NCBI GenBank assembly: GCA_030789695.1 | Contig: CM061133.1 | Coordinates: 93,037,248 to 93,101,247 of the forward strand | From: Scilla litardierei | Taxonomy: Eukaryota > Streptophyta > Magnoliopsida > Asparagales > Asparagaceae | DNA length: 64,000 nt | Direction: 5' to 3' | Shown: positions 36,826 to 48,269 of the stretch, piece by piece | Layout of the letters: every line of letters begins with the position of its first letter | How positions within the stretch are numbered: the stretch's first letter is position 1 | Notes under the pieces: generated by a model | What the model was told of the DNA's origin: nothing | The model's input: the letters and a program-made list of their open reading frames with translations, nothing else | The model's database searches: none | Position numbers and translations under genes: made by a program

Positions 36826-38591
36826 TTCAACATTAACTAACTGTCATTAATAACTCTAAGTGATGATAGGTAAGTTGGTCCTTAGGACTTGAGATCATTG
36901 TATGAAGCTGTGTGTGAACAGTGTCACTTATATCTAAAGATATAGCTTCGAGGCAAGGCCTGCTGAAAGATCTTAGGCTGGGTGACTCTCGAAGCATACG
37001 AGCTGAGTAGTGATCAATAGAGGATTCGTCTCTTCCGTTAATGGGAAGTTAGTGTCACAGGTCAGTACGGTTCTCGATAAAACCTTGGCCAAGGTATGTT
37101 GTAACAGGTACAACATAAAAGTACCAGAGACTGACGTATAATGACCACTGCTAGCTAGTGGGGTTGATAGATTTCCATGCCCCAGGCTAGTCAAGTGACA
37201 TAGTTATGACGAAGGGACTAAAATGGCGGAAATCATCATGGTCACAATCAGAGTGGTCCCGTCGACACTCTTGCCAATGAGTCAATCACGTAATCGATGA
37301 TTCTGAAACAGGGATGACACCTGCTGCTAGTGGTCACTGTCGTCTAGAGACTTCGAGACTCAACTTGCAGTAGGGTCAGGCTGTAGGGTCTCACACCGAG
37401 TAATATTCACGTCTTAGTAACAGGGAGATAGTATAGAGGAATGCATAAGATGCAATGAGAATGTTAAATTCACAAGTTGGTTGTGAGTTTGGAGTATTTG
37501 GGATTGGAGGGGATTTTGTGTGGAATTCAGAGGATCAAACCGTGTAGAAAACGGAGCTCGGATGAGCCCAGAGACGCAAGAAAGGCATAAAAGGAAGTGG
37601 GTAAACCCACTTGGGTAAAACGGGCGTGGCCCGCTGCTCACAATGGGCACAGCCCGCTGGGAGCAGCGGGCGCGGCCCGCTGACCCAGCGGGCCAAGCCC
37701 GGTGGTAACAGCAGGCTGTACGCTCGCACGTGTGCGCCCTAGCAGACGTGCCCAGTTGCCTTAGGCGGGCGCACCCGCTAAGCTTAGCGGGCCGCCCGCA
37801 ACTTAAGTCGTTTCATTAGGGGTTTGGTGAAACCCTTGACGGCTACGAAACATGGGTTTTTGCTCAACTTTGAGAAATTGTTTGAAGGGTCAAACAAACT
37901 CGGATTTCATCGCCGTTTGTTCCTATGCGTTCACCATTACTAGCCCTCCGAAATGATAACTTGTATCATCTCTGGAGCTCAATGGTGAGTGAGGATTAAA
38001 TGATTGAAGTTAGACTTTGTGAAAGCTATTCTAACTAAAATGAATTAAATCCTACGCCTCTTCCAAACTATTAGTCCCACATTGATCGTGACAAAAGAAG
38101 CAGAGCCGGCCTCCTATATAAATAGGTGTGCACTCCCTTCTTTGTTCCTTGCACCAAGTCACTGATTATGGAGCTCCGGAAAATTTGAGCAAACTTAATC
38201 AAGACTTAAATTTATTCTCTTCCTCTATAAATTTTCATATCCTCCAACCGAGTCCTAGCAAGGCAACGGGGAGGTCCGAATCTGATTCAGAAGTTTACGA
38301 CGTGGGTTTACTCAAGTGAAACTTTCTACGGCTAGTGATGGGCTTGGAGGCAAGGTGCGATTCGGGAGCTGATCCAGTTCGTAACAAGGAGCGACGCAAT
38401 GCGGTTCGGGAGGCGGCTCAGATCATGGAGCGCAAGACGGTGCGGAACATCTTGCCTACTCCAGGGCAAGATTCCGGGTGAGTTAATTTACTAAGCATTT
38501 ATTTTAAGTACTAGTTAGAACTTTCTCGAGTTGGTCAAAGACAACTCGAGTCAGTAGATTTCCTGGCTTAGGGAATTTTTCTTAGGGCTAT
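36826..38591 (+). repeat. LTR/leader-like sequence, perhaps the 5' part of copia element C2
   Basis: This sequence continues the 24.8-25.1 kb region across the G2 insertion. It contains a GC-rich patch of inverted words (GCGGGC / GCCCGC, 37612-37800), a strong TATA box TATATAAATA at 38115-38124 and a transcript-like region. A GTGAGT donor-like site lies near 38478. Seen together with an acceptor-like TTTGCAG at about 53997-54003 and the C2 gag start at 54009, this may be the promoter and leader of C2, interrupted by the inverted C1 pair. No LTR boundary or PBS could be fixed, so the assignment is tentative. Confidence 0.4.
37612..37800 (+). repeat. GC-rich cluster of GCGGGC/GCCCGC inverted words
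   Basis: Repeated AGCGGGC and GCCCGCT words form short inverted repeats, for example GCGGGCGCGGCCCGC around 37667-37680 and AGCGGGC/GCCCGC around 37780-37800. It lies about 300 bp upstream of the TATA box at 38115. The organisation resembles the other LTR promoter clusters, but looser. Confidence 0.6.
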
Positions 38592-40407
38592 TGTTGAGTA
38601 TTGGACTTCTCTCTACTTGGTGTTAATGATGAGCAAACATAAATAGTTGTTACTAATCCCCTATTTTACAGTTTATCCATTGCCTAAGCTAATTATGAAG
38701 ATCTTCTAGCAATGGATGACTCACAAACTTCATTGAAGGTAAATGACATGAATTGGATGATCGTAGATGTTGATTGAAGCTCCGTAAAGACTTCGAGCTC
38801 ATACGATGGAAAGAAGAGATTATTCGTTAATGTAATTTTTCTTTTATCTCTTCTAGTATGTAGCTTAGAAGTAGAACTTTGATGGAGCACTCACACACAT
38901 CTACATTCAGTCATAGGACTTTATTAGATCAATTGTCCTTTGATCCCAATTCAATTCTTTATTGTTTGTGCTAGGATTGTTTATAACAGCCGACTGCTGA
39001 ATAGTTTACAGTCGCCTGTCTCAAAAACAGTTGACTATGTTTTGTTCTACAGTCACCTGTTATGCACAGACTATTACAATATAGTTTTGGGCCTTCTCTG
39101 ATTATTTCGCACAGGCTACTGATGAACGACTCATAGGCGCCTGTCCAAATGACAGTCGACTGTGTTTTGTAAATCAGTCGCCTGTCTATCCTTGCCCAAA
39201 CTTTGTTTAATCTGACTTTTACGGCCTGTTGGCTAATGCTGTATATACAGTCGACTGTCTATTGGATTAGTCGACTGTCTATGCTGCAACAGTCGCCTGT
39301 CTGTATGTCATTTCTTTGACTCAGCTCTCTAGAAATTTCTTTTGCTTTTGACAGTCGTCTGTTTAAGGATTTACAGTCGCCTGTTCTGATTAACAGTCCA
39401 CTGTATTAATTGAATCAGTCGTCTGTTCTGTTTCTTGTGAGATTTCCAGTACTTTTCTAACTTACCCTTCTATCGGCCAGTCGCCTGTCGAAGAAATTAC
39501 AATCGCCTGTTGATTTAACAGACGACTGTCTTTGCTTCATCAGTCGACTGTTCACGTGGTAATTTATCGTTATGAATTCTTACCTACCCATGCTGACTGT
39601 GCATCAGTCGACTGAGGTGTCTTCATTAGTCGACTGATTTGGGTGCAGTTTCTATCCGTTGAGATTTTTCTCACGGATTCCAATTGGGTTTTTGCCTAAA
39701 CTGTTTTGTGGATTTGAGAAATCTTTAAATAGAGCTTCTACTGTTCCATTGGAAAGTTACTCATTCATTACAAAATCTCTCAAGCTTTTATTTCCAAAGA
39801 TCAAAGCTCTCAAATCCAAAGCCCTAAGTATTTCCAAAATTTTGTTCTCTTGCTCTCCAACCTAGAACCAAAGAGTGATCTTCTAGGCAATTTGTGCAGT
39901 CAAGAGAAAGGGCTTTCTCCTCTCTTCCAAGCAGAGTTCTTCAACACACATCACACTCCTCCTTCAAGTTCTACTTCAAGGCATAGGTGATTGTAAGTGT
40001 TGTTTTCATTATTTCATAACATTCGTTATTTGAGTTGTGCTCTTGGTTGTGAGAGTGGTTTGCTTGCTCCCAAGGTTTGGGAGTCAAGGACATCGATTGT
40101 ATTCGATTGCACTTGTAGGGTTGCTACAAGTGGGCTTTAAGGAAACCTCAAGTTAGGGTTCTAACTTGAGTATCCGGTGGTATCCGGGTGGTAGGGACAT
40201 AGGATTACCAGGAACAAGTCGGGAGTTGACTTGGGTAATCTGAACCATTGAAACATCTCTGCGTTTGCGTGTGTTTCATTTTGGGTTGTTTTTCTATTCC
40301 GAACTATTTGTTGGATTGCATTTTATTTGGCATAAATTCCTTTTAAATTTGCATAAACAATATTCAACCCCCCTTCTAGTGTTTTCCCCATAGACATGGT
40401 CCTTACA
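38592..40407 (+). repeat. LTR of the left C1 arm
   Basis: 1816 bp from TGTTGAGTATTGG to TCCTTACA. It carries the CAG-N-CG-N-CTG cluster (about 38985-39632). The TATA box has mutated to TTTAAATA (39724-39731). The PBS after it reads TGGTATCAAAGT, two bases from the norm. Confidence 0.92.
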
Positions 40408-40435
40408 ATTGGTATCAAAGTGCAAGGTTTTATCT

Positions 40436-41352
40436 ATGGCATCCAACAACAACACCGTTCCTCCTCTGCCTAAGTACAACAATCACGACCGTGATGGAGC
40501 GTCCACACTTTTTGAAGGTCAATCTACGGTGCGCCCTCCGCGTTTCAATGGTACAAATTTTAGCTATTGGAAATGCAGGATGGAGACGTTCCTTAGGAGT
40601 GCTTCTCTTTGGAGAACACTCCACAAGGAATACGTCGAGCCCACCGAAGTAGATTTTGACAAATGGACGACTTCCGAGAAGTCTGCCGAAGTCAACAACG
40701 CTAAAGCAATGAACGCTCTTCATTGTGCGTTGGACCCGAATGAGTTCAACAAGATATGCACATGTAAGAGTGCATATCAAATTTGGAACCATCGCATCGT
40801 TACCCACGAGGGAACGAATAAGGTAAAACTTTCAAAGTTATATGTTGCCGTGCAAAACTTCGATTTATTTCATATGCAGGACAATGAAAGCATTGCATCG
40901 ATGTATGGATGTTTTACCGACATCATCAATGAATTGGAAGCCTTTGGCCAAATATATTCCGAACCAGATAAGGTAAGGAAGATCATCATGGGGATGATCT
41001 CCAAATGGGAAAGAAGAGCGATCGCCATCGAGGAGGTCAATGACTTGAAGAACTACACCGTGGTGAATCTCATCGGGACTCTTATGTCTTACGAAGTAAG
41101 ACGGGACAACCGATTGAAGATTCAAGCCATGATGAATCCTTCAGATGCCAAGAAGAAAGCTTTGGCATTCAACACCAATTCATCATCCTATGAAAGTGAT
41201 GAATCCGAGAACGAGATGGATTTGGGTGAAATGGCCCAAATGGCGAAGAAGTTACAATGCTTCTTCCGCAATGGTAAATTTCCCTTCAACAAACGTTTTG
41301 ATTCTACTAATGCTACTTCCTCTCTTTGTTATAAGTGTAATAACAAACGTTT
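40436..41352 (+). pseudogene. gag: gag N-terminal part in left C1 arm
   Basis: The reading frame is open from ATG 40436 (MASNNNTVPPLPKYNNHD) through the copia Gag domain to the start of the zinc knuckle (SLCYKCN). It is truncated there by the inverted junction. It lacks the one-base deletion seen in copy A, so the frame across 41130 is intact and shows what copy A lost. The protein is clearly different from the right arm at many residues, so the arms are not a recent perfect duplication. Confidence 0.88.
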
Positions 41353-41412
41353 TGAGTCTACTAAACGTTTGTTATTACACTTATAACAAAGAGAGGAAGT
41401 AGCATTAGTAGA
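41303..41412. repeat. Inverted-repeat junction: 50-bp perfect arms, 10-base loop
   Basis: Bases 41303-41352 are the exact reverse complement of 41363-41412, with TGAGTCTACT between. Further out the two arms differ at about 6% of positions. The innermost word AACAAACGTTT is not what follows GTGTAATAA in copy A, but it matches gag sequence some 55 bp upstream. This points to a template switch before the fold-back. Confidence 0.9.
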
Positions 41413-42279
41413 CTCAAAACGTTTGTTTGAGGGAAATTTACCTTTGCGGAAGAAGCGTTGGAACTTCTTCGCCATTTGGGCCATTTCACCCAAATCCATA
41501 TCGTTCTCAGATTCATCAGTTTCGGAGGATGATGAATTGGCGTTGAATGTCAAAGATTTCTTCTTGGCCTCCGAGGGATTCATCATGGCTCGAATCTTCA
41601 ATCGGTTATCACGTCTTACTTCGTAAGACATAAGAGTCCCGATGAGATTCACTACGGTGTAGTTCTTCAAGTCATTGACCTCCTCAATGGCGATTGCTCT
41701 TCTTTCCCATTTGGAGGTCATCCCCATGATGATCTTCCTTACCTTTTCAGGTTCGGTGTAGATTTGGCCAAGGGCTTCCAATTCATTTGTGATGTTGGTA
41801 AAGCGTCCGTACATCGACGCAATGCTCTCATTTTCCTGCATATGAAACAAGTCGAAGTTTTGCACGACAACATATAACTTTGAAAGCTTTACCTTATTCG
41901 TTCCCTCGTGGGTAACGATGCGATGGTTCCAAATTTGATATGCACTCTTACATGTGCATATCTTGTTGAACTCATTCAGGTCCAACGCACAATGAAGAGC
42001 GTTCATTGCTTTAGCGTTGTTGACTTCGGCGGACTTCTCGGAAGTCGGCCATTTCTCGAAATCCTCTTCGGCGGGCTCGACATACTCCTTGTGGAGAGTT
42101 CTCCAAAGAGAAGCACTCCTAAGGAATGTCTCCATCCTACACTTCCAATAGCCAAAATTAGTACCATTGAAACGTGGAGGACATACCGTAGATTGACCTT
42201 CGAAAAGAGTGGACGCTCCATCACGGTCGTGATTGTTGTACGTAGGCGGAGGAGGAACGTTGTTGTTGTTGGATGCCAT
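41363..42279 (-). pseudogene. gag: gag N-terminal part in right C1 arm
   Basis: On the minus strand the frame is open from ATG 42277-42279 (MASNNNNVPPPPTYNNHD) to the zinc-knuckle start, then runs into the junction. It is the same domain content as the left arm. The PBS (GCTCTGATACCA on the plus strand, 42294-42305) is an exact match to the initiator tRNA-Met type, better preserved than in the other two C1 copies here. Confidence 0.88.
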
Positions 42280-42446
42280 AGATAAAACGTTGCGCTCTGA
42301 TACCAATTGTAAGGACCCTATCTATGGGGAAAACACTAGAAGGGGGGTTGAATAGTGTTTATGAAAATTTAAAGGAATTTACGCCAAATAAAATGCATTC
42401 TAAGAAATAGTGCGGAATAGAAAAACGACCCAAAGAGAAACACATG

Positions 42447-44003
42447 TGACGTGCGTTTATATTTCATATATTCACGCACGTTTTCTATTGTGTTTCTCCG
42501 TGTTTTCCGCCGTCTCTTACTCGTTTTTGTATATTTTCCCGTTTTCTTTCACTTTTCTTTGTTTATCCATGATTGCAGGGGTTCGACCACGTAGGGGATG
42601 TTTAACGATGATATCCCAAGTCCCCGGAGCAACGGGAGAAGTCACGCATGATCCAGGGGTCAAACGTCGAAGAATTCATCTTTCAGCCCCTCACCCGGTC
42701 GGTTGGTCATCTTCAACCGATCGGGTGATGCACGCGTGCACCACCCGGTCTCTGTCGCAGCTCATAAAGAAGTCACCCGACCGGTTCGCAGACCGGTTCT
42801 GTGGGGGGCTGTTCTCTGTTTTTTCGAGCAGAATTCCAACCGATCGGGTGACTCTCACCCGATCGGTTCATCTGTAGCTGAAGAAGAAGAGCTGAAGACA
42901 CGGACGTCGAACCGATCGATTCACCCGACTGCTCCAAGATCCAACCGGTCACTCAAGAACTCACCCGACCGGTTCATGAGATCGGGTGAAAACTCGCCGT
43001 TTTCTGCTATTAATCTGTAACGGATCAACCGATCGGTTGACTTGTCAACCGATCGGTTGATGCGAAAATCTATAAATAGAACCCCTAGGGTTCCAGAAAC
43101 GAGAGCTGTTCTTTTTTCTACTGTTTTATCTCCTTGTGACGGCTGTAATTGTTACTCTTTTGTAAGTTTTCAGATCTTTCTAAAATTTTAGTATTGTCTT
43201 TATTACTCCATTACTTCCGCATTGCAATTGTCCGATTATGATTTCAACGGTTAAATTTCATTTAGATCGCTTTTTCATGAATTTTTGTGAGTAGTTCCCA
43301 AATCTGGGATTTTGGTGGAAACCCCTTCGGGGGCTCTTCCCGATGCGTCCATAGGGTTAGGAAATCTATAGGGAGTAGGAATCTAATGGTTACGCGGGGT
43401 GTTTCATTGTCATCGGCGGGAAAAAGACCGCCTTTGACCGTTGGGCCAAGGGGGAATAAACTTGGCGGTTGACTCCCTAGCCATAGCTCACGCCCTTAGC
43501 GTAGACGCCGAGTCCTAGCACGCGGGAGCGGCAGGATGAGACGTTGGGAGATATCGTTGCGGGCTTAGTGCTCCCGGGATCGATCAGTGTTAATGGACAC
43601 GGGAGTGCCCACTGATCGAGTCCGGGAAGTCCGGTGTATCATCCTGGGCACCGACCGGAATATCGGGCCCATGGGACGCCGGTACCACTTTCAGAGGCAA
43701 CGTCTCACCATTGGACCCTAATCCCGATTGCTATCCATACCCGTAGGCCGTATCGGCGAGAGTCTCTCGTCGGGTCGGAAACCAAAGTCCCGGGTTTTCC
43801 TTCTTGTTGTTCATACCCTTTTATTTCCTTTCGTGACAACCATTCACCGATTCGGGCTAGCTCACCCCTCGGGGTGATTTAGGTCCTACCTGACCCAAGC
43901 ACAACCTCGCCTCCCTGAGTTCGATATTCCCGCACCCTACACTAACCGTGAAACTTGCGGTAAATGACACCGCGCCGCCGCGACGCAAGCGGGGCGCCGG
44001 TCA
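42447..44003 (+). repeat. 5' LTR of G1 copy b
   Basis: 1557 bp, starting TGACGTGCG and ending GCGCCGGTCA. The palindrome cluster is at 42691-43060, the TATA box at 43071-43078, and a long R-U5 region follows. Confidence 0.95.
42691..43078 (+). promoter_or_regulatory. G1 LTR promoter: phased CCGATCGG palindromes and TATA box
   Basis: The cluster ends with two TCAACCGATCGGTTGA palindromes whose GATC centres are at 43031 and 43051. TATAAATA starts at 43071, so the steps are exactly 20 and 20 bp. In the 3' LTR the corresponding positions are 50601, 50621 and 50641. Other variants in the cluster include CCGACCGG and CCGGTCGG. Confidence 0.7.
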
Positions 44004-44009
44004 AGTTTA

Positions 44010-44026
44010 TGGCGCCGTTGCCGGGG
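44010..44026 (+). other. Primer binding site of G1, exact tRNA-Asp match
   Basis: TGGCGCCGTTGCCGGGG lies six bases after the LTR. It is fully complementary to the 3' end of plant tRNA-Asp(GUC), as in Athila elements. Confidence 0.92.
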
Positions 44027-44220
44027 AGGCAACGTGCTTGTTATTTTAGGATCTCTTGAACCCTCGTGTCTAGCTCACATCCCTACCTCGCGATAATTTT
44101 CGCATTCTCCTTTTTCTTTTTCTTTTTGTTCTTCCTTAATTTTATTTTATTTATTTTTTTTCCTTATTTTATCTGTTTTTTTCCCACTTGTCGCTTCACG
44201 GGTGTTTGTTGTTTTTCATG

Positions 44221-46932
44221 CGCATGAGTTCAAGGAGTCTTGACGACTTGATTCCCCTCGATCCAGATATTAACGCCACCCTTAGCCGTTTGGCCGCCGA
44301 GAAGAGAAGAAGAGAAGATCCCGAATCCATGGAGGAGAACACCCCACCTCACAAGTCTCTGCTGGAGTACTCGATGCCATCCATCGAGTCGACTTCCGCC
44401 ATCCGATCTCCAGCTATTGCGGCCCAAAGCTTTGAGCTGAAGCCGTCTCTAGTGACATGGATCCAGCAGGACCAGTTTGCAGGTGCACCCATGGAGAGCC
44501 CGATCGAGCACCTGGACTCCTTCTTGGAGAAGTGTGACACCTTCCGGATTAATGGTGTCACGACAGAGGCTATCCGTCTGAAGCTGTTCCCCTTCTCTTT
44601 GCGAGACAAAGCCAAGCAATGGCTAAGGGGGAAGGACCCCAACACTTTCAACACCTGGGAGAAGCTCTCCAATGCTTTTCTGAAGAAGTTCCTTCCTCCG
44701 GGGAAGACCATGAAGTTGAGGAGTGAGATCTCCTCCTTCTCCCAGGCCAGCCACGAGTCCTTGCATGAATCTTGGACGAGATATAAAGAGATGCAAAGAA
44801 GATGCCCTCACCATGAGCTTCCGAAGTGGCAGATTATTAATCTGTTCTACAATGGGTTGAGGGATGACCTGAAATCTTCTATGGACGCCGCGGCTGGGGG
44901 TTCCTTCATGTCTAGAAGCGAGGAGGATGCCGGGCATATTCTGGAAAATATGGCATCCAACAATGAGCGGTGGTGTGACGAGAGAGCCACACCAAGATCC
45001 GGGGGTATACACAGAGTCGAGGACATCGACAAACTTTCAAGCAAGTTTGACTTGCTTTCGACCCAGATCTCCGCACTAATGGTAGGAGCCGGTGGGGCCG
45101 GTACACAGCAAATTTCTGCGGTAGAGTCCGAATTCTTTGGGGAATTTGACGGTGGTGACATCTCACCACCGTTGGATCAGGCGAGCGCACTATTTTAGAA
45201 CCCTACGGGAAATGCGCCGTATCCGCCAAGGACAAATTCCAACCCGGCCTACTCTCCAAACAACCGAAACCACCCGAACTTCAGTTACCGGCCACCATTT
45301 CAGCCCTCACCGCCTCAGCAGCCGCAGCAACAAACTTATCAGCCGGCTAGGCCATAGCAGCAACCATTTCAGCAACAATCTTACGCCCCCAGGAATCAGC
45401 AGCCGTTCCAGCAGCAGCAGCAGTATGGCCAACAGAGGGCCGTCTCTCCGGTTGAGTCTCTCTTGACTCAATATATTACCAACCAGGAGAGGATCAACCT
45501 AAAGCTGGAAATGGGTCAGCGGACCCTCACGGACTAAGTAACCCAGCTGGGGTTACAAGTGGCGAACCTTGCAAGGTCACAAAACCAATTACCGTCACAA
45601 CCGGAGGTGAACCCGAGGGGAGCAACCCAAACATCGGCACTCGTGCACGAGCACGCAAATGTGTCCACTATCGTTCTGAGAAGCGGGACACAAATTACTA
45701 CTAGAGTGCCCCCTAGCAACCCGGAAGCACCATCGGTCGTTGAGAAACTGATCGAAAAATCAAACAACGCCGGTGCTTCGTCATCAAATCCTATGACTCC
45801 GGAGGGAGTCTCTGAAGAAGAGAATAAGAAGAAGGAGGAAGAGAGCCCGAAAGTGTAAAAACCCGTTGTGCCATTTCCACAACGGTTGGCTCAGGCAAAA
45901 AATGATGAGAAATATGGCAAGTTCTTCGCCATGGTCAAGGACCTGAGTTTGCAGATCCCCTTCCTAGAAGCAATCGAAACAATCCCCTCCTATGCAAAAT
46001 TCTTGAAAGATTTGGTGACGAGAGGGTCTAGAAAAGAGAAAGTAGTGTTGACGGCGGAGTGTAGCGCTCTTATCCAGAGGGCAAATCCGCCGAAACTTAA
46101 AGACCCGGGGAGCTTCTCAATTCCTTGCACGATCGGGGCAGTAAAGATTCATCGTGCACTCGTCGATCTCGAAGCGAGTGTAAGTTTGATGCCCTTGTCA
46201 ATGTACAGAAGGATAGGGATGGGTGATTTGGAGCCCACCGGTATGACCCTACAACTAGCTGATCGATCGGTCAAATATCCGGTGGGAGTTGTGGTTGACC
46301 TCCCCGTGAATGTGAGAGGGGTGCATGTGCCTGTGGACTTTGTAGTCATGGACATGCCCGAAGACGCACACACCCCCATTATCCTGGGACGGCCTTTCAT
46401 GGCCACTGCTGGCGTTCTAATAGATGTGAAGAACGGAAAACTCTCTTTGAACGTCGGCGGAGAAAAAGTCGAATTTGATCTGGGGTTATCCATGAAGTAT
46501 CCCGATCCCCCAGACGACCCTCGGTGTAATCTGCTGGAGATGGAAGAAGAAAAGGCTATTGAAGAGAGCTCCTGGGAGATTCTCTTAAGAAACCCCCCCG
46601 ATGACTTGGGGAATTCAGAAGATGGAGACGGCCCCGAGAACAAAGAAGCTGCTGGAAAACCGAGTGCAGCAAGAACGACCCCTCCCGGGTTCCCCAAGGC
46701 TCCTCCTGCGAGGAGAGAGGGGAAAGAGCCCATGGACCTCACTAAAGACGAGGTCCGGATCCTGAAGAAGATGGCGGGAAGCGCCAACACCAAGGAAAAG
46801 CCCCCGGATCCCAAGAACAAGGGGAGGGTAGTCGAGCAAGTATTTTTCCAGCCGCTGACTACTCCAAGTGCCTTCAGCTCCAATGAAGAAGAGATGCCGA
46901 ACTTCGGGCATCACCCGTATCAACCACCATGA
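44221..46932 (+). pseudogene. gag-pro: gag-protease of G1
   Basis: One long frame from ATG 44221 carries a Gag domain (SLVTWIQQDQF, KLFPFSLRDKAKQWL, about residues 60-250). A Q-rich linker follows, then a protease-proximal region (45868 on) and an aspartic protease-like domain (46150-46490, with IILGRPFMATAGVLIDV). Four in-frame stops interrupt it: TAG at 45196-45198, TAG near 45355, TAA near 45536 and TAA at 45856-45858. The protease active-site triplet, DLG in Athila-like relatives, reads DLE here (ALVDLEASVSLMP), which should inactivate it. The frame itself is not shifted anywhere, consistent with young point mutations. A charged C-terminal tail ends at TGA 46930-46932. No RT follows. Confidence 0.9.
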
Positions 46933-47127
46933 GCATCTCTTGCGGGCGTCGAGCCAACGACGTTAAACAAGTGCGCTTCATGGGAGGCAACCCATGTTCT
47001 AAACTTTTTCTCCAATTTTTAGCGTTATTTTTTACTTTATTTTATCTATTTTTATAAATAAAATCAGCCGCGAGAACATCCGTTCGGGGACTTAAACAAA
47101 TCTATTGGTTTTTGCAGGAAACAAGCC

Positions 47128-47493
47128 CCAACCGATCGGTTGACAACTCACCCGATCAGTTGGGATGTATCAGATACATGCCGAGATCTGTCCCCATATG
47201 ACCCGATCGGTTGAGTAATGAAGAGACCGGGTGGCAGACCGGGTGAGCTGGGGAGGACTCTCAGGAAATTTTGGGGAATATCAACTGATCGGTTGAGTTC
47301 TAGCGCGATCGGTTGACGTGACCGGGTGAGCAGCTCTAAGTTCTCGGGAAAATGAATGGAGCGGCCAACCGGTCGGTTGAAAAGTCAACCGACCGGTTCG
47401 CCTGTAGCATTTCTTCGGCAAGATTTTTGACCTAACCGTCAACCGATCGGGTGACAAGTCACCCGATCGGTTCGACTTAAAACCCTATATAAA
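47128..47493 (+). promoter_or_regulatory. Internal CCGATCGG cluster and TATA box in G1, candidate second promoter
   Basis: About ten CCGATCGG-type palindromes lie between 47128 and 47474, outside the LTR. The last two have GATC centres at 47445 and 47465 and are followed by TATATAAA at 47486-47493. Spacing is 20 and 21 bp, practically the same as in the LTR promoter. A small ORF starts at 47925. The surrounding bases are not an LTR copy, so the module has been kept or rebuilt separately. Promoter activity is inference. Confidence 0.6.
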
Positions 47494-47924
47494 CCCCCCC
47501 GACACCCGTTCATTCCCACCCTCGCCCGATCGCCCGAATCGCTGCCGTTTCGACTCCCCTCGTGCGCCTTCCTACTTTCTTCCACAAGATCAACCTCGAT
47601 CTTCTTCCCCCGCCATCTCCCTACCCGTCCACCATCATTTCTCTCCATTCCCCCGCAATCTCCCTCCACACAAACCCTAAATTTCACCCATTCTCCCCAA
47701 CATCGAAACTTGTTGAAGAGATCGCTGCGGCTTCACAGCGTGCTCCAATCGAGTAGCATCGGGGCGTCTACGATCGACTATCTTCATCTCATTTGGGTAA
47801 ACTCGCTCCTTTGCTTAATTTTAATCTTACCCCAAATATTCCAATTGCTTGTTGGTCGTATTTCGTGTTTGTGTTGAATTCGTTGTACTTTTACGTACTC
47901 GCGCACACACAAGACACCCGCACA

Positions 47925-48269
47925 ATGCCTCCCCGCCGTGTTAAACCCACCGATGCCAGCTCTTCGAACCCTAGGCCCAACCGTCGTGCTCGTCGCGCAC
48001 AACCCCCCGCTCAGCCCACCACCTCCAACCCATCTGCCCCCGATCAAGACCAAGCCGATCGTTTCATGGCCATGATCCTCCTAGCTGGGCAGGGTGGTCG
48101 GATAACCGAGGAGTCCGTCGACCGAGACCTCCCCTTTCTTCAAAGCTTCGTTCGCCACATCCGCGAAGACCCACCCGACGTCTCCGAGCTCCACATTCCA
48201 CCCCCCACGACCCCTGGTCCACAGCGCAGGCCCCCGTCACCACCCCCAGAGGGTGGTGTCCCTGCTTAA
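47925..48269 (+). CDS. Small downstream ORF of G1, possible remnant of the Athila-type second ORF
   Basis: The start ATG at 47925 gives MPPRRVKPTDASSSNPRPN, a basic, P/S-rich N-terminus, then RFMAMILLAGQGGRITEES and LPFLQSFVRHIREDPPD. A P-rich end follows, with a stop at 48267-48269; the protein is 114 residues. Its place, 430 bp downstream of the internal TATA box, and its P-rich start resemble the second ORF of G2 with the globular middle deleted. I see no known domain. It could still be translated, as the frame is intact. Confidence 0.45.
   Translation: MPPRRVKPTDASSSNPRPNRRARRAQPPAQPTTSNPSAPDQDQADRFMAMILLAGQGGRITEESVDRDLPFLQSFVRHIREDPPDVSELHIPPPTTPGPQRRPPSPPPEGGVPA

Larger units (their letters stand above)
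38592..41352 (+). mobile_element. Left arm of inverted C1 pair: LTR, PBS and gag start
   Basis: The LTR (38592-40407) is followed by a mutated tRNA-Met PBS and the first 305 codons of gag. At 41352 the sequence folds back into the opposite strand. The left flank is gctat, which does not match aataa at the far right end (53252). The arms are therefore either two insertions fused by deletion or one aberrant product with a lost target duplication. Confidence 0.88.

Noticed and set aside
42691..43060. CRISPR-like array of short palindromic repeats
   Set aside because: Units vary, spacing is 20 bp or irregular without unique spacers, there are no cas genes, and the context is a plant LTR.
44010..44026. 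tRNA gene fragment
   Set aside because: Only the 3' end complement of tRNA-Asp is present, at the exact PBS position after the LTR; no cloverleaf.
44277..46883. Minus-strand ORFs overlapping G1 gag-protease
   Set aside because: They are shadows of the plus-strand gene and carry no known domain.
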